DNA from: CAWAYH01 sp963786195 | GTDB taxonomy: Bacteria > Acidobacteriota > Vicinamibacteria > Vicinamibacterales > 2-12-FULL-66-21 | Assembly (NCBI GenBank): GCA_963786195.1 | Contig: CAWAYH010000001.1 | Span: 124,001-188,000 of the forward strand | DNA length: 64,000 bases | Direction of reading: 5' to 3' | Shown here: in pieces, positions 55,260-64,000 of the stretch | Position numbering within the stretch: the stretch's first letter is position 1 | How the letters are laid out: each line of letters begins with the position of its first letter | Position numbers and translations under genes: made by a program | Notes under the pieces: generated by a model | What the model saw: the letters and a program-made list of their open reading frames with translations, nothing else | The model's database searches: none | Told to the model about the DNA's origin: nothing

Positions 55260-57473
55260 TCATGACAGACGGTGGTTCGCGCTCGCTGCGTCGCCTCCTT
55301 CTTGTTTCTCCTGCGTCATCCAGAGGGTGAGGCAGGCAGCTGTCAGCAGACCACCCGCGGCCACGTCCCAACGCACCGAGGTGAGCATCAAAGGCGACCA
55401 CACCCAGATCGTGCAGAAGTAGATGACGTTTGCCGCGATGGCGGCCGTGCGAAGCCACGCTGGAGCTGTGAGAATCGCGCTGTAGAGGCCCAGAACCATC
55501 AGGAGGATCGCGGTGTAGCTCTGGCAGATATTGATATTGACGCTGAAGTTCACTAGGCTGGCCAGCGCAACGCCTGCGATGCCGACTACCAGCCATCGAG
55601 TTTGCGTCCGACGCATCGCATCGTGCGGAGATCCCAAACGGCCTCGCGAAACGCCAAGTGCGATCCAGCCGAGATTGGCGGCGCCGAGCGCGGGAAACAG
55701 ATACAAGAAGTCCCACGCTCGAAGTCGTCCGGCGAAGTCCATGGGCCCCGTGAGATACCACCCGATGAGCCGGGGATGACTCAGGCCCGCGAGGGTCATC
55801 AGGGACTCACCACGCATTCGCAACCAGTCGCCGAGCGTCAGGCTCGCATGAGCCTCGCGTGCCGTGGCCCATACGCTCTTGCCTTCGTCGCCCATTCCCC
55901 ACGTGCCGGCCAGCGCGAACTTGACGAGCGCATTGCCTGGAGGGTCCTCGATCTGCTGCCACACTGTCCACGGGAGCATCACCAGCAGCGCCGTGAGGAC
56001 CACGACGGCCAGCGTCGCAATCCGGGCGCGAGATCGACTGACCAGCAGCGGCGCGAAGATCGGCACAATGCCAAAGACAACCCCGCCGTGGCTCATCATC
56101 GCCATTCCGGCAAGAGCGCCGGACAGGATGGAACCGCGCATCGTCGCGCGAGGACTATCGGCGGCGGTTGCCCTGGAAAACGTGAGGTACGCGGCAAGTC
56201 CCAGCGCTCCGGCGAGCATCTTGGGCCACGTGTAAACAGAATTGAAAGCCATGAATCCGTTCGTCGCAAGGAGCATGACGCCCAGCGTTGCATGACGCGC
56301 GGACCTGAGGGCACGGGCGAGGAGCAGCCAGGCCGGTACGACCCAGGAAGAGCAGGCAACGAGCCCGAGCACTTGATAGAAGAGAAACGACAGCCTCTGG
56401 TTGTCGCCGACTGCCAGCAACGGTTCCCACGTGGGCCTCGCGAGCAGCATGAGTCCGGCGAGCAGCGGTGGACGATCCGACACGTGCCATCCACCTCCGA
56501 TCACATTCCTGACCGGCAGCTGGCGATATACGCCTTCGGCTACGATTTGCGGCAGCTGCGCGTCCGAAGACCAGATGGCGGGCCTGAAGCGGTAGGCAGA
56601 GGTCCAGCCTCCAATGCCCATGTCGGCCGAATAGAGGAAAAACAGGTAGCCCAGCGACAGCGTGAACGCGAGCCCAACCGCGCGCGCGGCGGGCTCATCC
56701 CGAAACTGCCGCCATGAGTTCCACCCTCGTGTCGTGACCACGACGACGGTCGCCAGCATCAGTAGGAGGATCGCCAGCTTGGCCCTCACATCACCGTAGT
56801 AAACCGCGAAGAACGCCGCGTAGCCGAGCGCCAACGTCACTGGTATGCTGGCAAGAACCTGATCGCGCGGCCGCTTCAGCCCAGCGATCCACAGTACCGA
56901 GAGGCCGGGCGCGACGAGGGTCGCCCAGGCAAGCGCGTGCAGTGCAGTCAGGACGAAGACGGACTCCTTGAGCCATGACAGGCGCGTCGATCGCACGGGT
57001 GTCCCGACGGCAATGTAAGCCTGTCGAGACGTCGATCTCGCCTCGAGCCGCACACTGGACGGACACCAGTTACGTGACAGCCACACGGTGCGCTCCACCC
57101 ACATCTCGTGCGCGCTTCCGCTGGCGAGGGATTGGCGACTTCCCGTTGCGAGGCACTCAAGATACAACTCGATCCCGGACTCACCGGGATAGCCTGCGAA
57201 CGGCACCGCCAGCACACGCGGGAGAGAAAACGGGGAACTCGTCAACACGCCGAGCCCGCTGCCGCCAGCGGGACTCCACGACCTCCAGAACACGACTTCC
57301 GAATTGTTGAGAATGCCGCGACTGATTTCTCCAGGCTGTGGCCTGACGTTTTGAACGAATGCTCCCGACGCCTTCCATCCGCTGCGCGGAACCAGCGCCG
57401 GTTTCGACACCTCTGGCAGCAGCAGAATGGCTATTCCGAGACTCACCGCGCCTGCCCAGAGGTACAGCGCCAA
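55260..57473 (-). CDS. Large polytopic membrane protein, GT-C-like
   Basis: A 737-residue intact membrane protein with about 14 hydrophobic stretches. Opening LYLWAGAVSLGIAILLLP and a periplasmic region of about 130 residues with a beta-sandwich look (from VLAVPFAGYPGESGIELYLE), then ESVFVLTALHALAWATLVAP onward. A loop after a helix carries FLYSADMGIGGWTSAYRFRP and VSDRPPLLAGLMLL, like the acidic first loops of GT-C proteins. Resembles bacterial membrane glycosyltransferase-like proteins of polysaccharide loci, with no known substrate. ATG 57473. Its 5' end faces the three-domain glycosyltransferase gene at 57595. Confidence 0.7.
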   Translation of the reverse strand: MALYLWAGAVSLGIAILLLPEVSKPALVPRSGWKASGAFVQNVRPQPGEISRGILNNSEVVFWRSWSPAGGSGLGVLTSSPFSLPRVLAVPFAGYPGESGIELYLECLATGSRQSLASGSAHEMWVERTVWLSRNWCPSSVRLEARSTSRQAYIAVGTPVRSTRLSWLKESVFVLTALHALAWATLVAPGLSVLWIAGLKRPRDQVLASIPVTLALGYAAFFAVYYGDVRAKLAILLLMLATVVVVTTRGWNSWRQFRDEPAARAVGLAFTLSLGYLFFLYSADMGIGGWTSAYRFRPAIWSSDAQLPQIVAEGVYRQLPVRNVIGGGWHVSDRPPLLAGLMLLARPTWEPLLAVGDNQRLSFLFYQVLGLVACSSWVVPAWLLLARALRSARHATLGVMLLATNGFMAFNSVYTWPKMLAGALGLAAYLTFSRATAADSPRATMRGSILSGALAGMAMMSHGGVVFGIVPIFAPLLVSRSRARIATLAVVVLTALLVMLPWTVWQQIEDPPGNALVKFALAGTWGMGDEGKSVWATAREAHASLTLGDWLRMRGESLMTLAGLSHPRLIGWYLTGPMDFAGRLRAWDFLYLFPALGAANLGWIALGVSRGRLGSPHDAMRRTQTRWLVVGIAGVALASLVNFSVNINICQSYTAILLMVLGLYSAILTAPAWLRTAAIAANVIYFCTIWVWSPLMLTSVRWDVAAGGLLTAACLTLWMTQEKQEGGDAASANHRLS

Positions 57474-57594
57474 GACGAAGTATGCGGGCTGGCTCGATCG
57501 GCATTCGCATACGGGACACCCCGCCGCAAGTGCGGACGCGGGGACACGCTATGATAGCCGACGGTATGTGGTCATTCAGGATGGAAAGGGTGGC

Positions 57595-60500
57595 TTGAGA
57601 GTCTCGATCGTCATCCCCGTACTCGACAAGCTGAGCTTCACCCGCCAGTGTCTCGATCGCATCTGGCGGAACACGGACGAAGCGATCGAATACGAAGTCA
57701 TCGTCGTCGACAACGGCTCGACGGATGGAACGGCCGACTGGTTCGCGGACGTCGAGCGGTTCCCGAGACCGGTTCGCTACCTGCGTCACTCCGAGAACCT
57801 CGGGTTCGCCAGGGCCAACAACGCCGGCGCCCGGCTGTCGCACGCCCGCCACCTGCTGTTCCTGAACAACGACACGCTGGTGCAGCCTGGCTGGCTGTCC
57901 GAGATGCTGCATGCGCTCGACTCGGACCAGTCGGTCGGGGTCGTCGGCATCAAGCAGCTGTTCCCGTATACGAACACCATTTATCACACGGGCATCGTGT
58001 TCACGCCCGAAGGAAGACCCGAACATCTCTATCCGCATCTCGACGCCTCGTTGCCGCAGGTCAACGAGCAGCGCGACGTACCAGGCCGTGACGGGCGCGT
58101 GCCTGCTCATCGAGCGCGCGCTCTTCGACGAGTGCGGCGGATTCGACGAGGCGTACCGGAACGGCTACGAGGACGTCGATCTGTGCATGAAGGTCGCCGC
58201 GCGCGGACGGAAGATCGTCTGCTGCACGCAGGCATTCATCTACCACTACGGGCAGATCTCTGAAGGGCGCACCGACGACGACGACAGCAACGCGGCGCTC
58301 TTCGCACAGAGGTGGGGCAGCAGCATCAGGCCGGATCGCGACGAATATCTCATCCGGGACCGGCGTCGCCGGCGGCCCCGCGACGCATCCGGCGCGACGC
58401 CGCCCAGAAGCCTGGCGGACGACTGCATCTATCTGGCGGACGAGCTCGAGCAGGCGCAGCGCGCTGACGTGGATCAACGCCGAGCTCGCGCTGGCGCTGA
58501 TGGATCGAGGGGCGCCGGTCTTCGTCAACGGCCAGGCGCCCATTTCGCCGACGCTCTCGCAGGCGGCGCGGACGCGTCTGGCCGACGTCGCGCTCAAGGA
58601 CAGGCCGATCGGGAGGAATCCAGGTCAAGTGGTCGCACTACTGGCCGCGTCACCTGAACCTCGAGCTCGCGGGCGCCGTCAATCTCGAGTTCTTCGTCAT
58701 CAACTATCTCTTCGCGAACCCTGGCGCCGAGCCGTGGGACTACTGGCTGCAGTGCCTTCGCCAGAACGAGCACGCGAAGCTGCCGCTCAGCGAGTTCTGC
58801 AATGCTGTGCTCCAGCAGGTCGGCGTTCCCGAGCAGGCCTCCCATGTCTGGCATCCGGGGTACTCGACGGAAATCGACGAGGTCGAGCCGCCCGTCGCGC
58901 AGCGACTCGCGGTTCCGCTTCCTGACCGTCACCAATTCACACGACCTCGAGCGCTACAACACGCTGGCGATTCTCGATGCGTACCGGCAGGTCTTCGATG
59001 CGGACGACGACGTGACGCTGGTGATCAAGGACTACGGTGCCTCGTCGGGAGATTCGACGATTCGGCGGACGCTGAGCGCGCGCGGGCCCGGCGCCCCGAT
59101 CGAATACGTCAGCGACTTCAGCTCGAAGCGCGAGTTGATGGAGCTGTACAAGTCCTGCGACGCATTCGTCTCGGCGCATCGCGGCGAGGGCTTCGGCATG
59201 AAGATCCTCGACGCGATGGCGTGCGGCCTGCCGGTAATCACGCCGCTGTTCGGAGGGCCTACCGCGTATTGCCGCGCGGACACCTGCGTTCCGGTCGACG
59301 TTCTCGCTCGTCGCCGATGGGCGACTGCCTCGACAGCCGATCGCTGCGGATTACGAACTCGCCCGTGTGGGCCGAGGTGGACCCCGCGAGCCTCGCGGCG
59401 GGCCTGCGCCGAACCTACGACGATCGGGCTGCCACCGCAGGCGCTGGGCGCGCGCGCCGGACGGACGGTTCGAGAGCGGTTCTCGTGGGACTGCGCCGCC
59501 AAACGGCTGATGACCGTCGGCTCCGAGCTCCGCGCAATGCGGCCGGCCGTGCCGCGGCGCGCCGTAGACCTCGAGGCCGCGAAGGCCGAACGTTCGCCGT
59601 ACTGGATGGGGCTGCGAATCAGCGTCGTGATTCCGACCCACAATCGCAAGGACAAGCTGATTGCCTGCCTCGACACGCTCGAGCGCCAGACGATCCTGCC
59701 GCAGGAGTTCGAGGTGGTCGTCGTCGACGACGGGTCGACCGACGGCACGAAGGAGGCGCTCGACGCCCGGCCGCTTTCCGTTCAGCGTCCGGTATTTCCG
59801 GCAGGAGGGGGCCGGACCCGGCGCGGCACGCAACCTCGGGATCGAGCACGCGGCGGGCGAGCTCGTGCTGTTCATCGGCGACGACATTCTCGCGGACGAA
59901 CGGCTCCTCGAAGAGCATCTGCTTGCGCACGCGGCCGCGCCGGAGCCAGGCGTCGCGATTCTCGGCCATATCGACTGGCCGCAGGCGATGACGCCGAATG
60001 CGGTCATGGAGTACGTCTGCGGTGACGCGCGCCTGCAGTTCGCGTACTCACTGATCCCGAAGCTGAGCGTCCTCGATCACCGGTTCTTCTACACCAGCAA
60101 CATCTCGCTCAAGCGTCAGTTCCTGCTGGATGCGGCGGCGTCCGGGGTCCGCTTCGATCCCGGCATTCCGTCGTGCCGCGTTCGAGGACTCGGAGTATGC
60201 GTTCCGCCTGATCCCGCGCGGGTCTCCAGATTCGATACGCCGACAAGGCGCACGCGACGCACGACCACTGGATGGACCTCGACAGCTTTGCCGCGCGCGA
60301 GTTCAGCGCCGGTGAAATGGCGGTCGTGTTCTATCGCAAGCATCCCGGGCAGGATCGAGGAGCTGCAGGTCCGCTGGATTGCGGACCTCGTCGAGCCCGC
60401 GAAGACACTCCTTGACCAGCCGGAGTTCCTCCATCATCTGCAATTGTTCGACTCGCAGACCGACACGCTGCTCCGCGCGCTTGCGGGATCGCTCGAGCAG

Positions 60501-61019
60501 TTGATGGCGCTCGACAGCCGCCCGGGCTCGTCCGCGCCGATCAGCTTCTCCGCCGAGCGTTTGCGCGCCGCGCTGAACAACGTCCTGCGCGTCGTCTTCG
60601 ACGTCGAGCGGACTCGCGGCAAGCTGAGCGAGTGGTACGCGCAGGTCGACGATCCGGCGAAGGTGCAGGCGGCGCAGACGCTCGCGAGCGTCATGCGCAA
60701 GATCGAGTTCCTGAACCTCGGGGGCGGGCAGGCCGTCGCGCTGCAGGGCACGGTCGGGTCGTTCGACAGCCGCGCCGTCGCCAGCCTCAGCGAGAGGATT
60801 GCCGAAATCCCCGGCCTCCCCGCTGCCGGAAAATCCGGCAGTCAGCTCCGGCAGGGCGTCAAACAGCGGCTCCGGCGCATGACGGCGATTCCGTGGATGC
60901 TCTCGCTCATGCTCGACGTGGATCGCTTCGTCGAGGCACGGCTTCAGTCGACGGCACGGCCGCAGTGGATAGCGAACTACCGCGGCCTGCGCAGCCGGAT
61001 CCGGCGCCTCCTCACCTGA
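57595..61019 (+). CDS. Three-domain glycosyltransferase GT2-GT4-GT2 (several frameshifts)
   Basis: About 1,140 residues when joined. Domain 1, GT2: VSIVIPVLDKLSFTRQCLDR, EVIVVDNGSTDGTADWFADV, LLFLNNDTLVQPGWLSEML, AVTGACLLIERALFDECGGF, NGYEDVDLCMKVAARGRKIV. Domain 2, GT4-type: KWSHYWPRHLNLELAGAVNL, VWHPGYSTEIDEVE, VTNSHDLERYNTLAILDAYR, FVSAHRGEGFGMKILDAMAC, GLPVITPLFGGPTAY. Domain 3, GT2: RISVVIPTHNRKDKLIACLD, EVVVVDDGSTDGTKEALDAR, GAGPGAARNLGIEHAAGELV, LFIGDDILADERLLEEHLLA. A helical C-terminal region of about 250 residues follows to 61019. Frame changes near 58080, 58470, 58620, 58905, 59310, 59780, 60170 and 60350. Start: TTG 57595 (LRVSIVIP) or GTG 57568; no ATG fits. Confidence 0.7.
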
Positions 61020-61024
61020 GCCAC

Positions 61025-62014
61025 CTAGCGGCTCGAGCTCGTCGTCCGGGGCCGTGCCAGGAACACTTTGAAGTCACTCGGCAGGAGTCCCTCGCGTATC
61101 AGCGCGTTCTCGTGGCAGATCAGCAGATCCACGATGGCGTTGTGGTAAGCGTTCTCCGGGTCGAAGTTGGCCGCGATGTTCTGGAACACGAGGTGGTTGA
61201 GCGTCCCGCCCCAGTTCCATTCTCCGACGACCTCGAACGCCGCCTTGAGCAGCGGCTCGATTTCAGCGGATCGAACGGCTTCCGACGGATCGTGCCGGAC
61301 CATGTGCTGGATCGTCGGGCGGGGAGTGCTGTGCTTCACGCCGCCCAGCGGCGTCGTGCGACGAAGCTCCTCGGGCAGGAGGGATGTGACAGCGTTCGAC
61401 ATCTCGATCTGTCGATCGGTCCACTGAAACCGCGAGGGTCCGACGAATTCGTTCACCAGCAGCCAACCGTCCGGACGAATCGCCCGCTGGCACTGCGCCA
61501 GCACGTGCTCGAGCGCTTCGATGTGATGCAGGGACTGGAAGAAGTAGATGAAGTCGAAGCTGCGCGCCGGCAGCTCGCGGCGATTGAGATCGGCCGCGAC
61601 GTATTCGATCCGTGGCGCAAGGTCGATCTCCCTGGCGCGCGTACGCGCCTGATCGACGGCGTCCTCGCTGATGTCGATGCCCGTGAACGAACGGAACCTG
61701 AATCCGTGCTGCTTGAAGATCCGATCGAGGTGCCCGGCGCCGCATCCGAGCGACAAGGCGTCGCCCACATCGCCACCGGCGAAGTAGCGATCCCGCATCC
61801 AGTCCACCCAATAGACGTTGCGGTCGCCGGTGATCAGGTAGTTGTGATTGAGATGGACCTGGGGGATGCCCGTCCAGGACGCGTCCGCCAGCCCCTTGAC
61901 GAACGCGTCGGATGCGAGCCCCGACCATCGGCTGGCAACCGTCGAGGAACCGTTTCCAAACCGGAGAACCCGCGCAGACAGTCGTCTGAGATCGTTGCGG
62001 AGGTTCCTCGCCAC
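61025..62014 (-). CDS. Class I SAM-dependent methyltransferase
   Basis: About 329 residues. GTG 62014 start (ARNLRNDLRRLSARVLRFGN); the longer open frame upstream lacks coding character. SAM motif ALSLGCGAGHLDRIFKQHGF, IDISEDAVDQARTRAREIDL, FDFIYFFQSLHHIEALEHVL, QRAIRPDGWLLVNEFVGPSR are the standard motifs I-IV of class I methyltransferases. The second half, with IQHMVRHDPSEAVRSAEIEP and FKVFLARPRTTSSSR at the end, is typical of methyltransferases in polysaccharide clusters. Intact. Convergent with the three-domain transferase, stops 5 bp apart. A TATAGTA-like -10 box may lie near 62021-62027 on the minus strand. Confidence 0.82.
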   Translation of the reverse strand: MARNLRNDLRRLSARVLRFGNGSSTVASRWSGLASDAFVKGLADASWTGIPQVHLNHNYLITGDRNVYWVDWMRDRYFAGGDVGDALSLGCGAGHLDRIFKQHGFRFRSFTGIDISEDAVDQARTRAREIDLAPRIEYVAADLNRRELPARSFDFIYFFQSLHHIEALEHVLAQCQRAIRPDGWLLVNEFVGPSRFQWTDRQIEMSNAVTSLLPEELRRTTPLGGVKHSTPRPTIQHMVRHDPSEAVRSAEIEPLLKAAFEVVGEWNWGGTLNHLVFQNIAANFDPENAYHNAIVDLLICHENALIREGLLPSDFKVFLARPRTTSSSR

Positions 62015-62097
62015 CCGCCTACTATACGGTGATTGCCGGCCCGAACGAGGGAGGCAATCGGGTATTCTTGATGTCGAATGGCCTCGGCGCGACCCGC

Positions 62098-64000
62098 ATG
62101 AAGGCTCCCGCACGGCTGCTGACTGCAGCGGTGGCGCTTGCTGCCATCGTCCTCCTGGTTGTCCTCTTCCTCTCCGGGGGAGCCCGTTCATCGCGCGATT
62201 CGTTGACGCTGGAAGTCGTGATGCGCGCATCCGGGGGAACCGCTGCGCAGCTCTTCTGGTCGGCGGATCATGTCTTCTCCGGAGATCGGTCGTCGTCCGT
62301 ACCGCTCCGGCCGGACGTCAACGGCCTGCAGACGCTCCGCTTCGATCTGCCGTCGCGCGGCATCGCGTGGCTCCGGTTCGACCTCACCGATACGACCGCC
62401 GAGGTGATGATCCAGCGGATGGTGCTGCTCGACAAGGACCGCCGGGTCCTGCGTGAATTCGAGCCGTCGAGCCTCACGCCCCTCTACCAGATCGCCTCCA
62501 TCACGAAACTGCCCAACGTCACCAGGGTCGTGACCACCGCGGATGCCACCGACCCGATGTTGCTGACGATGGTCGGCTGTCTCCCGCAGCAGGACCTCCG
62601 CGACCGCCTGACGCGCGTCACGCCGGCGGCGATCGCGCTGGCCAGCCTCGCAACGCTCGTTCTGCTGGGCGCGTGTGTCCTCGTCATTGGCCGGGACGCG
62701 CTCGGCGCACCCCCTGCGGATGCGGCCGGCGCCCATCGACCCTCACGGCGTCTCGCACTGCTGTGGATAGCCGTACTGTTCCTCGTCGCGTTCTCGGCCA
62801 AGCTGCTCCTGATGCGGCAGAACCCTGTGACGACGCCGTTCTGGGATCAGTGGGACAGTGAAGCGCGCCTCCTCTACGTGCCCCTCGAGGAATGCGCGCT
62901 CTCCTGGCCGCTGATGTTCTCGCTGCACAACGAGCATCGCGTGTTTTTCTCGCGTCTCCTCGCGGCCGACCTGCTGATGGCCAACGGACAGTGGGACCCG
63001 CGCCTGCAGCAGGTCGTGAACGCGGCGCTGCACACGTTCGCCGGAGTGCTGCTGGCGACCGTGCTCTGGAATTCGACCGGCCGGCGCCGGCTGGACATCG
63101 TGGTGCTCGTCGTGGCCCTCGCGTTTGCTTTGCCATTCGCGTGGGAGAACACCCTCTTTGGATTTCAGTCCGCCTTTTACTTCCTGTCGCTCTTTTCCAT
63201 CCTCGGCTTGTGGTTCACCTCGAGGTACCGCGCCGGCACGGGACCCTGGTTTCTCGGCGTGGCGTGTGCCGTCTGTGCCCTGTTCACTGCCGCGGGCGGC
63301 GTGATATTGCCGGTGATCATCGCAACCGTCGCGGCGTCGAAGATGGCTGACGAGCGGAAGGACTGGCGCGATGCGGGGCTGACGCTGGCCGCGATCGGAT
63401 GCGTTCTGGCGGCCGGCTGGCTGACGATGTCGCCGCCGCTGGCGCATCACGAACACTTGAGAGCGAGGAGCGTGGCGGAGTTTGCCAGCGCCTTCGGGCG
63501 TTCGCTCGCGTGGCCGTGGGTCGGACGGCCCTGGTTGAGCGTGGTGATGTGGGCGCCCACGGTCGCGGTGATGCTCGGCGTACTGCGGCGTTCTGGAAAG
63601 TCGACGCCGGGTGAGCGCTTCGTGCTCGGCCTCGGGCTCTGGGTCGTGTTTCAGGCGGCAGCCGTCGCCTACGGGAGAGGCGCCGGTGGACCGCCTCCGG
63701 CCTCACGCTATCAGGATTTTCTGAGCGTGGGCTTCGTCGTCAACGCGTCCGCGTTCGTGCTGGTCCTCGAACGTTTCGCAATCGGAACGATGCGGCGCGG
63801 CCTCTCGTTCGCGCTGCCGGTGTGGCTGCTGTTCGCGGCCGCGGGTGCGGATCGGCTGACGCTTGGGACGCTGGCGCACCTGGACGCCTGGCGGCCGTAC
63901 TGGAGCGCGCACGCATCCAACGTTCGTCACTTCATCGTGACTGGAGATCTCGACGCGCTGCTCTCGAAGCGCCCTCTGCAGGAGCTCCCGTACCCCGATC
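62098..64000 (+). CDS. Polytopic membrane protein, 3' end outside the window
   Basis: An open reading frame of 634 codons without stop to the window end, starting at ATG 62098 with a membrane segment (LLTAAVALAAIVLLVVLFLS). A periplasmic region of about 150 residues follows (LTLEVVMRASGGTAAQLFWS, DLTDTTAEVMIQRMVLLDKD), then helices such as IALASLATLVLLGACVLVI. After a further helix comes TPFWDQWDSEARLLYVPLEE, an acidic first outer loop like GT-C glycosyltransferases, then SLHNEHRVFFSRLLAADLLM and more helices. Same general type as the 55.3-57.5 kb protein. A promoter-like region lies in the 84-bp divergent spacer with the methyltransferase. Confidence 0.75.
   Translation, partial: MKAPARLLTAAVALAAIVLLVVLFLSGGARSSRDSLTLEVVMRASGGTAAQLFWSADHVFSGDRSSSVPLRPDVNGLQTLRFDLPSRGIAWLRFDLTDTTAEVMIQRMVLLDKDRRVLREFEPSSLTPLYQIASITKLPNVTRVVTTADATDPMLLTMVGCLPQQDLRDRLTRVTPAAIALASLATLVLLGACVLVIGRDALGAPPADAAGAHRPSRRLALLWIAVLFLVAFSAKLLLMRQNPVTTPFWDQWDSEARLLYVPLEECALSWPLMFSLHNEHRVFFSRLLAADLLMANGQWDPRLQQVVNAALHTFAGVLLATVLWNSTGRRRLDIVVLVVALAFALPFAWENTLFGFQSAFYFLSLFSILGLWFTSRYRAGTGPWFLGVACAVCALFTAAGGVILPVIIATVAASKMADERKDWRDAGLTLAAIGCVLAAGWLTMSPPLAHHEHLRARSVAEFASAFGRSLAWPWVGRPWLSVVMWAPTVAVMLGVLRRSGKSTPGERFVLGLGLWVVFQAAAVAYGRGAGGPPPASRYQDFLSVGFVVNASAFVLVLERFAIGTMRRGLSFALPVWLLFAAAGADRLTLGTLAHLDAWRPYWSAHASNVRHFIVTGDLDALLSKRPLQELPYPD

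Overview
The window looks like a chromosomal piece of an Acidobacteriota bacterium, plausibly of the Vicinamibacteria. This is an inference from gene content: uniformly high GC, an Oar-type TonB receptor with a carboxypeptidase-regulatory N-terminus, a MacB/FtsX-type permease of the duplicated orphan kind common in that phylum, DUF11 and PQQ-dehydrogenase surface proteins, and a Kdo hydroxylase (so a Gram-negative envelope). No tRNA, rRNA, CRISPR array or insertion sequence was recognised. Many genes that are well conserved along their whole length change reading frame by single-base steps. The pattern (extra G or C next to short runs, worst at 49.7-53.4 kb) fits assembly indel errors better than gene decay, so such genes are annotated over their full extent.

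Layout. 0-4.5 kb: end of a DUF1624-like membrane protein, small exported proteins, and a head-to-head junction at about 3500 where a di-haem oxidoreductase fragment and a formylglycine-generating-enzyme-like fragment both lose their N-termini. 4.8-12.8 kb: one giant exported protein (beta-helix, about fifteen DUF11 domains, then FG-GAP-like repeats) whose DUF11 part holds a three-fold higher-order repeat with a 713-bp exact duplication. 12.9-16.8 kb: Kdo hydroxylase, FkbM methyltransferase, CPBP protease and a membrane protein. 16.8-26.1 kb (minus strand): orphan permease, GDP-fucose synthase, TonB receptor and a two-gene ABC exporter.

26.2-34.8 kb (plus strand): a tightly packed exported redox operon. 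It holds a DUF1207 outer-membrane-type protein, a 94-residue unknown, a BON-domain protein, a large di-haem cytochrome c, a Tat-exported old-yellow-enzyme homologue with a terminal cysteine cluster, and two tandem-duplicated di-haem cytochromes. This is the best candidate for an undescribed system. A RoxA-like oxidative cleavage step followed by enone reduction is one hypothesis.

35.1-43.4 kb: housekeeping genes (PBP1A, DNA polymerase III delta prime, RicT, PdxA, SmpB) with a polytopic membrane protein and an anchored protein. 43.5-64 kb: a surface-polysaccharide region with a DegT aminotransferase fused to an RmlD-type reductase, GT2 enzymes, two CDP-paratose-epimerase-like SDRs, methyltransferases, a three-domain GT2-GT4-GT2 glycosyltransferase and two polytopic membrane proteins, the last running off the window. 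A PQQ-dependent dehydrogenase with four copies of an unnamed C-terminal motif, and an LhgO-like oxidase, are interspersed.

Several spacers (27.8, 30.3, 43.4 and 47.5 kb) carry inverted arrays of 7-nt units, and two others (39.5 and 49.6 kb) carry 9-nt units. Their sequences differ but their architecture is shared, which makes them a second candidate for something poorly described.
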